In this document: positions 1 to 7,047 of the stretch, piece by piece
How the letters are laid out: every line of letters begins with the position of its first letter
How positions within the stretch are numbered: the first letter of the stretch is position 1
Assembly: GCA_026692885.1 (NCBI GenBank)
Contig: JAPLNJ010000275.1
Span: forward strand, 1 to 10,759
DNA: 10,759 nt
Origin: Planctomycetota bacterium
GTDB lineage: Bacteria > Planctomycetota > Planctomycetia > Pirellulales > Pirellulaceae
Reading direction: 5' to 3'
The notes under the pieces: generated by a model
Databases searched by the model: none
Told to the model about the DNA's origin: nothing
What the model saw: the letters and a program-made list of their open reading frames with translations, nothing else
Made by a program: the position numbers and the translations under genes

Positions 1-187
1 CTCAAAGAAGGGCCGTTTCCGTTCACCCACTGGATGAACCTCCATGCTCGAAGTGGGACAGTCAGAAAACCCAGTGAACAGCGGCCAAATTAGCAGAATT
101 CCTCCAATGCGCAAGGGGGTAGCGTGAATAATGCGGGTTGATTGTCTGGCCGGACGGCGTTTTGATAGAGATGGTCATGGATCTATC

Positions 188-407
188 CTACGGGGGGGGT
201 AACGGTGGCGGACCTTTCTTGCCGACTGGCGGCGGTGGCAGATCGTCACTTGGCGGCAGCGGGGGTGGCATCCTGGGTGTGGGATCGGTCGTGCTGTCAT
301 CGGGAACTTTCTGAACAGCCACCGTGTTCTCCCGAATCCGCTGGTTCCAGTCCTATGGCGGCGTGCGTCAGTCTCTCTCGGAACCAAAAGCGAAAGGGAA
401 AGAACAC
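188..407 (-). other. Possible broken small reading frame with polyproline tail
   Basis: Downstream of the GYF_2 gene on the same strand, an AGGAGG sequence (411-416) is followed by an open frame from GTG at 407 to a stop at 297 (36 codons). A second minus-strand frame is open from 352 to a stop at 188. It has no start of its own and ends in a proline-rich tail with three PPP(L/P) blocks and a GKK motif. The two overlap in different frames, so they could be one small gene split by a frameshift. The three-base gap between AGGAGG and GTG is too short for good initiation. Proline-rich peptides are classic ligands of GYF domains and the neighbour has two, but that link is only suggestive. GC-rich DNA gives such frames by chance. 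Confidence 0.2.
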
Positions 408-433
408 TGCCCTCCTGGTTTAGCGAATGCTTG

Positions 434-2116
434 TTATGGGATGATGCTTTCAGCATCAAACTTCTTCGACTCGACCTCCTTCCCGTGTTCATAACGAGTC
501 TTCTTGTATACTCGGCCATTCAGATCCAGAGCATAGTGGGTTGTCCACCCGTGTTTTTTCCCATTCAGCCAGTCCGATTCGGATTGCTTGTAAGTACTTA
601 GCCACACCACGAGATGACGTTGGTCACCATTGTGGTAGGTAGTTTCAGAGATCGGCTGAGGCGTGTTAGGAACATATTCGATCTTCTTCCCGTGTAATCG
701 TCCGTACACATAGTTGGTTTCCGCCCTTACTGGAAAACGACAGCCTTTGACAAAAGAAGGAACCTGAAGCAGTTGTCTTCCGTGTTCGTAGAGTTTCCCA
801 TCCTGACCACGATATTTCCGATTCACTTCTTGGCCAGACATTTCTTCAACTTCGTAAACTTTCTGCCCTTGCGGTCCAGTGCTATAGTCGATGTTGTTGA
901 AGTCTAGTGTGTCAAACTTCACAGTCGGATCGCCCGACAATTGTTTGTTCGGCTCGGACGCCATACCTTTTGCAGCCTTTTGCTCCACGCTCTTGGTGTC
1001 TTGCTGCTCTGAAACGGAGCTATTCTTGCCGCTTGTCGCTTCAACGAGCAACGTCGGTGCAGGGTCGGACGTGACAACATCCGACTCAGATGCTTGATTA
1101 GCAACCTCGGTGGGTCTATCTTCAAGAGATGAGAGGATTCGTTGAGCTTCTTCGGAGCGAACATCGGGAACTGCCTTGAATTTTTCAGCCTGCTTGATCC
1201 ACTTCGTGGCACTGGCGACATTCCCTAAAGAAGCCTCGTGATCGATAAGTCGTCCATAGACGGTGGGCTTCATTGAATCAGGTAACATGCCACCGCTTTC
1301 TCCAGCGACGAGGCTCTTATAGATGGCGACGGCATCCTCGTGCTTGCCTTCTTCCCAGAGGGCATTAGCTTGGTGGGCCTGTTTGTAGGCGACAGTTGTG
1401 CGGATTCCTGCGATGATCAGCGTAATCAGGAGGAAGGCAGCGAAGCATCCGAAGACGATACGTTTCGTCTTGCGGCTAATTCGAGGATGAATGCCGACCA
1501 GCACGAGCCCCACGGGCCAACAGCACAGGAAAGAGAGGCCAATCGCCAGAGGGTTCTGGAGTAGATGTCGCCAATCCACAGAGGATTGAGCAGGTTGATT
1601 CGTTTGGGTCAACTTCGGCTGCGATGAATAGGTCCGTTGTATCGCCTCAGCTTTCTGCCACTCGGCCGTTCCCTCTTGCCACACCAAGTCGGTCGGCCGA
1701 ATCTGGCCAGTCGTCACAAGCTGGCTCAACTGACCGAAATCTACGGGGCCGAACTGCGTGCCGGACTTGGTGTAGTACCATTTCTTGACCGGGGACGGCC
1801 CAACCGACGTAACGCCGGTGGGCGTCGCTTCAGCAGGGGGAGTGGTCTGCGTGGGCTGTTGGGGGGCTGCGGTTGGCGTGACCGGCGTGGAGGGTTGTGA
1901 TGGCTTGGACGCTGGCGGTGGCGGCGGTGGTGGGAGTGCCGATTTCACTGGGAATAGCTCTTTGATCATCCCCGCCTTCGTCCATTCGCCCATCCCGTCA
2001 TGCCAAACGAGGTCATTTGGCAGGAGTTGCCCCAAGGGAATCAGAGCCTTCAGTTGCGACTCAGTGACTGGGCCTTTTTGCACGCCGCCGTGAGCGTAGT
2101 ACCATTCCTGCGACAT
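434..2116 (-). CDS. Double GYF_2-domain membrane protein with MORN-like C-terminus
   Basis: This 560-residue protein starts at an ATG with a full AGGAGG eight bases upstream. Residues 4-55 and 111-160 are two GYF_2 (DUF4339-like) domains, each showing WYY, a GPV turn, a QL helix, DLVW and a closing EW. They are joined by a Pro/Thr/Ser linker (57-110) containing seven consecutive prolines. Two hydrophobic segments (about 187-209 and 219-239), separated by a short basic loop, should span the membrane. Residues 245-310 resemble a TPR-like helical hairpin (ANALWEEGKHEDAVAIY). A polar low-complexity stretch (335-400) leads to MORN-like or YwqK-like repeats at 469-551 (YGRLHGKK, WLNGKKHGW, YEHGKE). 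GYF_2 domains are common in planctomycete membrane proteins and probably bind proline-rich partners. No enzyme motif is visible, so a role in envelope scaffolding or signalling is inference. It is monocistronic as far as can be seen. Confidence 0.9.
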   Translation of the reverse strand: MSQEWYYAHGGVQKGPVTESQLKALIPLGQLLPNDLVWHDGMGEWTKAGMIKELFPVKSALPPPPPPPASKPSQPSTPVTPTAAPQQPTQTTPPAEATPTGVTSVGPSPVKKWYYTKSGTQFGPVDFGQLSQLVTTGQIRPTDLVWQEGTAEWQKAEAIQRTYSSQPKLTQTNQPAQSSVDWRHLLQNPLAIGLSFLCCWPVGLVLVGIHPRISRKTKRIVFGCFAAFLLITLIIAGIRTTVAYKQAHQANALWEEGKHEDAVAIYKSLVAGESGGMLPDSMKPTVYGRLIDHEASLGNVASATKWIKQAEKFKAVPDVRSEEAQRILSSLEDRPTEVANQASESDVVTSDPAPTLLVEATSGKNSSVSEQQDTKSVEQKAAKGMASEPNKQLSGDPTVKFDTLDFNNIDYSTGPQGQKVYEVEEMSGQEVNRKYRGQDGKLYEHGRQLLQVPSFVKGCRFPVRAETNYVYGRLHGKKIEYVPNTPQPISETTYHNGDQRHLVVWLSTYKQSESDWLNGKKHGWTTHYALDLNGRVYKKTRYEHGKEVESKKFDAESIIP

Positions 2117-2216
2117 TTGGTGGTCCTCCTGGCTTCACGCCCGAACTACCGGGCTCTCCATTGTTTTCTCGCTGTCCTGCTACTGTCCGTGGTTTCCCGG
2201 CATACCAGTAAGCGAG

Positions 2217-2240
2217 ACCTGCTCACAAACCTGCTCACAA
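2217..2240. repeat. Tandem 12-mer, two copies
   Basis: ACCTGCTCACAA is present twice without a gap, about 100 bases upstream of the GYF_2 start. Two perfect copies could be an operator repeat or replication slippage. No function is assigned. Confidence 0.7.
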
Positions 2241-2332
2241 AAATCGAACTAGGCGGTGTCAGCAGCCGTGGCGGGCGCAATAGAAAAGGGAGCGTCCGCA
2301 CCATGACCGCTCCTTACACCCCCGCCAAGGGG

Positions 2333-2399
2333 CACACGAAACAGCGCATGGCCGACGCCCCCCTTGCGGGAGGCGATCAGCCAGCACTGCTTTCGTGTG
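2333..2399. repeat. Large imperfect hairpin (cruciform or structured RNA element)
   Basis: A perfect 9-bp outer stem pairs CACACGAAA (2333-2341) with TTTCGTGTG (2391-2399). It is extended inward by CAG/CTG and GGC/GCC. The apex is a GC-rich stem (2356-2363 with 2368-2375, one C-A mismatch) with a TTGC loop. No T tract follows on either strand, so it is not a standard terminator. It could be a palindromic mobile-element remnant, a recombination site or a structured RNA. The R-type core motifs of an integron attC site are absent. Confidence 0.6.
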
Positions 2400-3000
2400 T
2401 TCAAGGACCCGGAGGCCCAGGTTGGCGGTTTGTAAGGAAACAGAACTGACGTTCGCACGTCGTCGAGTTGTAATTTCGTGGTCCTGGCGGACCAGTTCGT
2501 TTGGTTTTCCTCCTACTGCTTTTGTCAAAACGTCCGCCTGCTCATGCAGGACAGATGCTCCGATGGTATCCGAGCGACAATCGGCCTGCAAGCTAAGTAC
2601 CGCAGGTTTGCCGGTTTCCGTTCGGTCTGACAACCCGTGAGTCGGTCACGTCCAATTCCGGCTTTTCGCTAGTGGCCACGGAAAGGCCCGTCAAGCCGGG
2701 AGAAACCGGCTCAATTAGGGGCACCGGGCATCAGCAGTCGGGCTGGCGGCGACAGGGGCCGTGTGACACCGGCTTTCGCAGCCAGATGAACTCGACAGTA
2801 GGGCACTTTACACTGGGAAAGTTGCCCTCACGGCGGATTGGATGCGGCAAGACGGCTGTGGGCGGCAAGCATGAAGACCGCTGGGAATGGCGAATTATCT
2901 GGCCGAAACCCGGCCTGGGTGAGCGTGGTGGTTGCGGAGTAGGATCGATCAGTTGTGGTGAAGCGGCCTCACCCACCCCAGCACCACGCCCGACACATCC

Positions 3001-3319
3001 CGGATGCTTTCCAGCATTGGTGATGTTCGTCAGCAGCTTTTCCAGCGTGATCGGCCCGGCTTCGGAGTGGATGCCCTTACGTTGGAAATACTCCGTTTGG
3101 GTCGCCGCTGAACAGCGTGGGTTCGTTTTCGGCGATAACCCGCTTCATGCGATCCAGGTACACCGGCTCAAAATCGGCGATGTGGCAGATCACCTGCTTG
3201 GTTGACCACTTGCCGGGGATTGGCCGGGCGTCGAGTTGTTCGGCGTTCATTCCGGCCACGGCGGCACGGAGCTTCTTTGGACCGGCAAGGTAGTCGTCGA
3301 TTAGCTGGGCGTAGTCCAT
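3001..3319 (-). pseudogene. DinB-family protein, internally deleted and frameshifted
   Basis: From ATG at 3319 (GGGAG about eight bases upstream) the frame encodes a good DinB/YfiT-like N-terminus: [18 protein letters not shown], then [16 protein letters not shown] with the characteristic histidine, then EPTLFSGDP. It stops at 3077 after 80 residues, about half the usual 150 or so. The neighbouring frame from about 3090 to 3016 encodes the family's C-terminal signature, [19 protein letters not shown] followed by TNITN. Roughly 35-40 codons of the middle are therefore missing and the two parts are in different frames. The normal ending with further histidines is also lost after TNITN. Intact relatives are metal-binding four-helix-bundle proteins of the DinB/YfiT superfamily, often thiol transferases. 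This copy is almost certainly non-functional, unless the short product has some residual role. Confidence 0.8.
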
Positions 3320-3340
3320 GTCTGTTCTCCCGTTAGCGTC

Positions 3341-3382
3341 ATCATACCGTGTTGGCGGTGGGGTGGCGGGGGCCGGTATGAT
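3341..3382. repeat. Inverted repeat upstream of the DinB remnant
   Basis: ATCATACCG (3341-3349) and CGGTATGAT (3374-3382) are a perfect 9-bp inverted repeat around a GC-rich 24-base spacer. Each arm contains TATGAT, a fair -10 hexamer. The one pointing toward the DinB remnant lies about 22-30 bases before its ATG. It may be an operator or a pair of divergent promoter elements; no matching -35 is evident. Confidence 0.5.
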
Positions 3383-3471
3383 CGGCAAGTGAATTTTGAT
3401 CGGCGGTGGCTTTGGCACGCAGCCGATGTCGATTGATGATGAGCGAGCCCGAGGAAGGTGTGACCGCTGGT

Positions 3472-5307
3472 CTAGCTCGGTTCGGAACGGCCTTTCGCAT
3501 CGCTGCTGGGTTGCGTCTGTTTGGGCTTACCCTTCACGAACCAGAATCGATCAAGGGTCCGAACGATAGTCATCCTCGACAGGCCCGTCTCTGCCATGAT
3601 CTCGGTAACGTTCTTGTCCTGGCGTTTCAGTTCTATGATCTGCTCCCGCTTGCTGAGCGGAGTGTACTGCTGCATCGGTTGCTCGACAACGCCCTGAGGC
3701 ACGGCGTAAAACATTGGCTTCAGCATCTCCTGCATGACACGGAGGGCGTCGAATACCCTGCCAAAGGGCCGGTTACTGTAGATGTCCAACAGGTCGTCTT
3801 CCTTCACAGGTTTGCCGTGCATCAGGAAGACCGAGGCGATTTCTCCACCGGCAATCGGTCGGATCATGTCTGCTGCCGTGTCACGAAGCGACGTAAAGGA
3901 GTAATCGGGAAAGTCCTTGTGATCCTCGTCTTTGCGGATGCGTTTTATCAGGGCGTCCCACTTGTTGCCGAAGATCTGGCTCTGGTTTTTCTTGCCCGAG
4001 GTCAAGCGGTAGAAGAGCGTGCCTCGCTCGGTAACCAGTAGAGTCCGAACCGAAAGGCCGATCTTCTCGCAGATTTGATTACGTCTCTCGATAGCCCATT
4101 GGAGGATCTCGACGGTTTGCGGCCAGAGGAGAAACTCCCCGTACACCTTGGTCTTGTTGCGTTTGTACAGGATGAACCGATCCGCAGGTTGGCACTCGTA
4201 CTTCTGCGTCTCCTTCAGGTACTTGGCGTTTGGATGCGGCCGGTCGAGAAAAATGTGGTCGAGCAGCAGCGTGCCCTGCTCCGCACCCTTGAAGCCGCAG
4301 TTCAGCCCGAGAAGCAGCAGGAGTCTTTCGAGAGGCGTGGCGTACTTATTCAGGACAGCGAGTTCTTCCGGCAAATAGACGGGGACTCGGTTGTGAGCGA
4401 TATCGGTGCGTTCCTCCTGGATGTCCTTGACGTTGGTCCGTAGCTCGTCGAAATCATCGGGTTTGCGCCAGCCAAACTGTTTGCTCCTGTGAAGCCACTT
4501 AAGGAACCGCTTGAGTTCAGAAACGTGGTTCTCGCAGGTCTTCTTCTTCATCGGACGAGGTGGACTGATCCGCTTGTCGGTTGTCAGCGGGCGCATCCGC
4601 CAAAGATCGAGAAGATCCTGGCAGCCATCCTGGTCCAGTGTCGAGAGGGGACAGTCGGGGTGGCGCTGCTTGAGTCGCTTCGCCTGCTCGATTTTCGACG
4701 CTCCGAATTGAGTCAGCGTCGGTCCCTCAGGCGTCGGTTCCATGTCGTTTTTCATGATGTCAGTGACGTAAGCGTCCAAGGCAACGTGCAGGGTTTCGGT
4801 GACTTCTGGCAAGACGTTGGGGGCCATCTGGCGGATCTCTTTGAGGCGGAACTCCGTCCCCCGCTTCAAGAAGTCCGACCCTGCCGAAAAAGCCTCGGGG
4901 TCATCGGGAACGAAATGAAGAAAGGGATACTCCCTCGCTAGATGCTGAATCTTCTGACAATACGGCTGAGGAAGTTCCGTCGTACTTCGTTCGACCACAA
5001 TCTGTACCCGGCCAGCGGCGAGTTGGCGGGCTAAGCCGAGCGTCTGGGTGTTCCAAGCGGGCTCTTTCGGCTCCTCTGGCTGCCAACGAAACTCCCCCTC
5101 TCCCAAGGGCAGTGGCTTCGACTTCTCCTCGACCGAAGCCCAGAGTTCCTTCACCCGCATGTAACGGGCGCAGGCTTGATCCTTGTTCGTCCCAAAATGA
5201 AAGGGGTATTGCTTCCGAGTCCCGTGGTCATCGATCCACCACCCGACCTTTCGCCGATACCGTCCCCGTTCATCTGAAAGCCATTCATCGGTGAGTTTTC
5301 GAGGCAT
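3472..5307 (-). CDS. Tyrosine recombinase (phage-type integrase) with C-terminal HTH
   Basis: I chose the ATG at 5307 (611 residues) because GGAG lies nine bases upstream. An upstream ATG at 5322 is possible, and a start at 5406 would run through the repeat array. Residues about 172-274 form a helical core-binding region. The catalytic region spans about 312-512. Candidate active-site residues are a Lys in [10 protein letters not shown] (K385 or K387), R475 in TSLR, H497 in FLMHGK, and the tyrosine nucleophile Y510 in DIYSNR. The first conserved arginine position reads GFKGAEQ, so Arg I seems replaced by K340 or displaced, and the HxxR histidine is a threonine. Residues 552-587 ([19 protein letters not shown], then [12 protein letters not shown]) form a resolvase-like helix-turn-helix, an unusual addition for an integrase. 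The gene reads away from a candidate attachment site 210 bases upstream, as is usual for integrases at their element's end. Family confidence is high; activity is uncertain. Confidence 0.88.
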   Translation of the reverse strand: MPRKLTDEWLSDERGRYRRKVGWWIDDHGTRKQYPFHFGTNKDQACARYMRVKELWASVEEKSKPLPLGEGEFRWQPEEPKEPAWNTQTLGLARQLAAGRVQIVVERSTTELPQPYCQKIQHLAREYPFLHFVPDDPEAFSAGSDFLKRGTEFRLKEIRQMAPNVLPEVTETLHVALDAYVTDIMKNDMEPTPEGPTLTQFGASKIEQAKRLKQRHPDCPLSTLDQDGCQDLLDLWRMRPLTTDKRISPPRPMKKKTCENHVSELKRFLKWLHRSKQFGWRKPDDFDELRTNVKDIQEERTDIAHNRVPVYLPEELAVLNKYATPLERLLLLLGLNCGFKGAEQGTLLLDHIFLDRPHPNAKYLKETQKYECQPADRFILYKRNKTKVYGEFLLWPQTVEILQWAIERRNQICEKIGLSVRTLLVTERGTLFYRLTSGKKNQSQIFGNKWDALIKRIRKDEDHKDFPDYSFTSLRDTAADMIRPIAGGEIASVFLMHGKPVKEDDLLDIYSNRPFGRVFDALRVMQEMLKPMFYAVPQGVVEQPMQQYTPLSKREQIIELKRQDKNVTEIMAETGLSRMTIVRTLDRFWFVKGKPKQTQPSSDAKGRSEPS

Positions 5308-5369
5308 TGCCGATTGCTCCATATTAGATTTGGAGTATTGGGTGTCATTGCAGGAAATATATCCGCTTC

Positions 5370-5422
5370 GGCACCCACCGACAAGCCCCAAGGCACCCAA
5401 AAACACCTGAAAAAGGCACCCA
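5370..5422. repeat. Three 8-bp direct repeats at 22-23 bp spacing (candidate arm-type sites)
   Basis: GGCACCCA occurs at 5370-5377, 5392-5399 and 5415-5422, with start spacings of 22 and 23 bp, about two helical turns, so the copies face the same side of the DNA. On the minus strand two copies read TTGGGTGCC and the third GTGGGTGCC. They lie between the integrase start and the candidate core site at 5516, where arm-type integrase sites or an integrase operator would be expected. That role is inferred. Confidence 0.7.
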
Positions 5423-5478
5423 AATCTGTTTTACGTGCGTTTTGCACTCACGAGCAACATAGCTTAAGTGCAATAAAA

Positions 5479-5511
5479 AAGGCCACTTACGATCATGTCG
5501 TAAGTGGCCTT
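5479..5511 (-). terminator. Rho-independent terminator
   Basis: A perfect 14-bp stem (5479-5492 with 5498-5511) has a five-base loop. On the minus strand the stem is followed by a run of T (5480 down to 5475, read as A on the plus strand). It directly follows the 14-bp tmRNA 3'-end-like sequence, as a native ssrA terminator would. It now also closes minus-strand transcription coming from the toxin-antitoxin genes before the integrase. Confidence 0.85.
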
Positions 5512-5515
5512 CTAG

Positions 5516-5529
5516 TGGAGGCGGCGGGA
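5516..5529 (-). other. Candidate attachment core: tmRNA (ssrA) 3'-end fragment
   Basis: On the minus strand this reads TCCCGCCGCCTCCA, which matches from memory the 3' strand of the T stem plus acceptor of many bacterial tmRNAs, just before the terminal CCA. The TTCGA T-loop that should precede it is absent, so identity ends sharply at 5530. A 14-base fragment followed at once by a terminator, with an integrase gene alongside, is the expected remains of integration into the 3' end of ssrA. No complete ssrA is in the window. Confidence 0.5.
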
Positions 5530-5734
5530 AGGGCCGTAGGCTCCCGTCAGGTCGTCATAAGTAGCTTTCCTGAAACGACATGCGACGCGAAAAATATCTT
5601 GGAATTTTTTCGGACCCCAAAAATCAGACACGCGATAGGACATTCCCCCTTTGGTTCAGACACGTGTCTGATTTCGCGGAGCAGCCGCCGCGGGCCTCCG
5701 CCGTAAGTCGAAAGGACCCATTCCCCGTCGAAGT
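5530..5734. repeat. Intergenic gap with CAGACACG half-sites and a perfect 16-bp palindrome
   Basis: The sequence TCAGACACGTGTCTGA at 5656-5671 is its own reverse complement over 16 bp. A third copy of the half-site (TCAGACACG) lies at 5624-5632 in direct orientation, 32 bp from the palindrome's left half. The cluster sits between the antitoxin 3' end and the candidate attachment core. It may bind a dimeric regulator, an excisionase or the integrase on the other side of the core. No gene is seen in this gap. Confidence 0.75.
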
Positions 5735-6406
5735 CTATGCCGGGACAAGTTCACCCTCCTCCTCTGTCGCAAGATCGCAATCGCTACCAAGGGCGAGTTG
5801 CTCTGCCCCGCTGTTGGCAATTTCTATCCGAATGTACGGCGAATCGCTGTCAGGCGGCAGTGGCAACTTGCTCGCCGAATCCTGGATGATCTTTACCAGA
5901 TTGAAGAACGCCTCGCCAAAGAAGGCCGACACGGCCTGGGCAATCCCCTCGTCGCGGCCCGCCAAATGAGCCAAACGGTCCATCAATTGCTTGATGCAGA
6001 ACGCATGATGCTTGACCTCTTCCACGGTCGTCATCTTGCGATCACTGAAGAGGAACCCCGTGCTGTATCCCAAGGCATTGGCGTAAGCTCGCAAGTCGCC
6101 GAGCCGCATGTCATCGTCTGTGCCATTTTCGAGCTTCGAGACTCGACTCTGAGAACACTTCATCTGATCTGCGATGTCCTTTTGTGACAGGCCCTTCGCC
6201 GCTCGAAGTGCAATCAACTGCTTCACAACCCTGCGGGTTGCGATCTGAGCTTCAAATTCTTTCCGAAACTTGTCGCTCGGAGCGTTATGAGCAAGCATAT
6301 CTGAGACGCTAGAATACTTCTTTTCGGCCATCGCGATTTCCCCACAATCGTTATTCGTACTCATACGATCATTCACAGCTTCCCTGCCGCCTTTCGCGTG
6401 TGACAT
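5735..6406 (-). CDS. Xre-family HTH antitoxin (HigA-like)
   Basis: The 223-residue frame starts at ATG 6406 with GGAG five bases ahead, 30 bases after the toxin stop. A second plausible start at 6331 (198 residues, GGGGA upstream) cannot be excluded. Residues 62-117 form a clear lambda-repressor/Xre helix-turn-helix (LIALRAAKGLSQKDIADQM, then CSQSRVSKLENG, then LGDLRAYANALGY). The preceding 40-60 is a charged helical segment. The 100-residue C-terminal extension (about 125-223), ending in an acidic tail, is longer than in minimal HigA proteins. The order toxin first, antitoxin second is that of higBA modules, in which the antitoxin neutralises the toxin and represses the shared promoter. Function is inferred from domain and pairing. 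Confidence 0.85.
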   Translation of the reverse strand: MSHAKGGREAVNDRMSTNNDCGEIAMAEKKYSSVSDMLAHNAPSDKFRKEFEAQIATRRVVKQLIALRAAKGLSQKDIADQMKCSQSRVSKLENGTDDDMRLGDLRAYANALGYSTGFLFSDRKMTTVEEVKHHAFCIKQLMDRLAHLAGRDEGIAQAVSAFFGEAFFNLVKIIQDSASKLPLPPDSDSPYIRIEIANSGAEQLALGSDCDLATEEEGELVPA

Positions 6407-6436
6407 CCCTTCTCCACCACGTGCACATTCAGGCTC

Positions 6437-6829
6437 TCAACCTCCCTCCGAATCCGACTTCCTTTCTCCTTCCTCTTGCTTCAAGAGCCCTGCTACGAAT
6501 TCCCGGCTGAACTTGATATCCGCTCCCTGCGAACTCTTGTCGCCAACGGTGATCAGATGAAGCGTCCGCGAATCAACGTCGGGATAGACGTACAGCCTGG
6601 TCTGTTTGAGCCCGGCACCAGGACCGGACTGATCCACCGCCACCACGCCCGAGGGCTCCGGATGAACGAAGCCCGCCTGAGCCGCGGACTGAGGAGTGCC
6701 TCCCATACACAAAGACCTGTGGAACGTGCTCAAGTTGTCGAGCATGTTCTTGAGTTCCCGATGGTACTTCTTTGGCCACTTCCTCTGTTTCTTGTCGAAC
6801 TCGCCAGTCGGTTGTAAGGCCCACATCAT
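6437..6829 (-). CDS. RelE/HigB-like toxin of a type II toxin-antitoxin pair
   Basis: The 130-residue product has a basic N-terminal helix region (KKQRKWPKKYHRELKNMLDN, residues 13-32). A C-terminal core (78-115) reads RLYVYPD, then LHLITVGDKSSQGADIKFS. The R-L-Y strand followed by a hydrophobic strand and GDK-Q-DI is the usual end of RelE/HigB-fold mRNA interferases, and size fits. R78, K98 and D105 are conserved-looking positions. A Ser/Lys/Glu-rich tail overhangs the core. The start is uncertain: ATG ATG at 6829-6824 overlaps a perfect TATAAT (6833-6828, minus strand), with TTGCTT 19 bases further upstream, so either the promoter match is accidental, the message is essentially leaderless, or translation begins further in. 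It is followed by the Xre gene after 30 bases. Confidence 0.78.
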   Translation of the reverse strand: MMWALQPTGEFDKKQRKWPKKYHRELKNMLDNLSTFHRSLCMGGTPQSAAQAGFVHPEPSGVVAVDQSGPGAGLKQTRLYVYPDVDSRTLHLITVGDKSSQGADIKFSREFVAGLLKQEEGERKSDSEGG

Positions 6830-6930
6830 TATACCGTTCTGGAATATTCGGGAAGCAAAACACCGGAGTTTATTCCAAATCGGAATTTAGTCAAGCCTGG
6901 GAACGTGCCCCATCTAGCAACTGAGCACTG

Positions 6931-6966
6931 ACTTAAGCACTTAAGTTGTTGGAGTAAAGCAACTTA
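6931..6966. repeat. Short repeats upstream of the toxin-antitoxin pair
   Basis: ACTTAAG is directly repeated at 6931-6937 and 6939-6945. TAAGTTG (6942-6948) pairs with CAACTTA (6960-6966) as a 7-bp inverted repeat. The cluster lies about 100-140 bases upstream of the toxin start. It could be part of an operator bound by the Xre protein, or another remnant of element ends. Confidence 0.45.
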
Positions 6967-7019
6967 CATCAATGCTCATGCGTCGAGTGGCGATTGTTCG
7001 GTTTTACTGGCCGTGGAAG

Positions 7020-7047
7020 TGGAGGTGCTGCAAATCGAACCCGCGTC
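7020..7047 (-). other. Degenerate tmRNA/tRNA 3'-end-like segment
   Basis: On the minus strand, GACGCGGGTTCGAT (7047-7034) is an exact-looking tmRNA/tRNA T-arm 5' strand and T-loop. It is followed by ten altered bases and then CCTCCA, the acceptor end. The T stem cannot pair (GCGGG opposite TGCAG), and no anticodon arm, tag reading frame or 5' domain is visible upstream. It is therefore not a working tRNA or ssrA. It aligns with the fragment at 5516-5529 in the same orientation, so it may be another scar of the same attachment site. Chance similarity is possible. Confidence 0.35.

Larger units (their letters stand above)
2117..3000. other. Long stretch without a supported gene
   Basis: All frames here are short, overlapping and free of recognisable motifs. 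The longest minus-strand frame (2259-2633) and two overlapping plus-strand frames have mutually exclusive, low-complexity translations. The stretch holds the upstream region of the GYF_2 gene, a tandem 12-mer (2217-2240), a stem of eight pairs at about 2287-2315, a large hairpin (2333-2399) and a 6-bp hairpin (2694-2711). It may be decayed DNA between the GYF_2 gene and the broken DinB gene. Confidence 0.5.

Noticed and set aside
2259..2633. 124-codon minus-strand frame in the gap between the GYF_2 and DinB genes
   Set aside because: Its translation has no recognisable motif, other frames across the same bases are equally open, and its 3' part runs through the large hairpin at 2333-2399.
2694..2711. 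AGCCGG/CCGGCT hairpin as group II intron domain V or terminator
   Set aside because: It is too short, lacks the conserved domain V bulge and second stem, and no T tract follows.
5322..5406. Longer integrase N-terminus beginning at 5406
   Set aside because: The first 28 residues would be encoded by the direct-repeat region and no ribosome binding site precedes that start.
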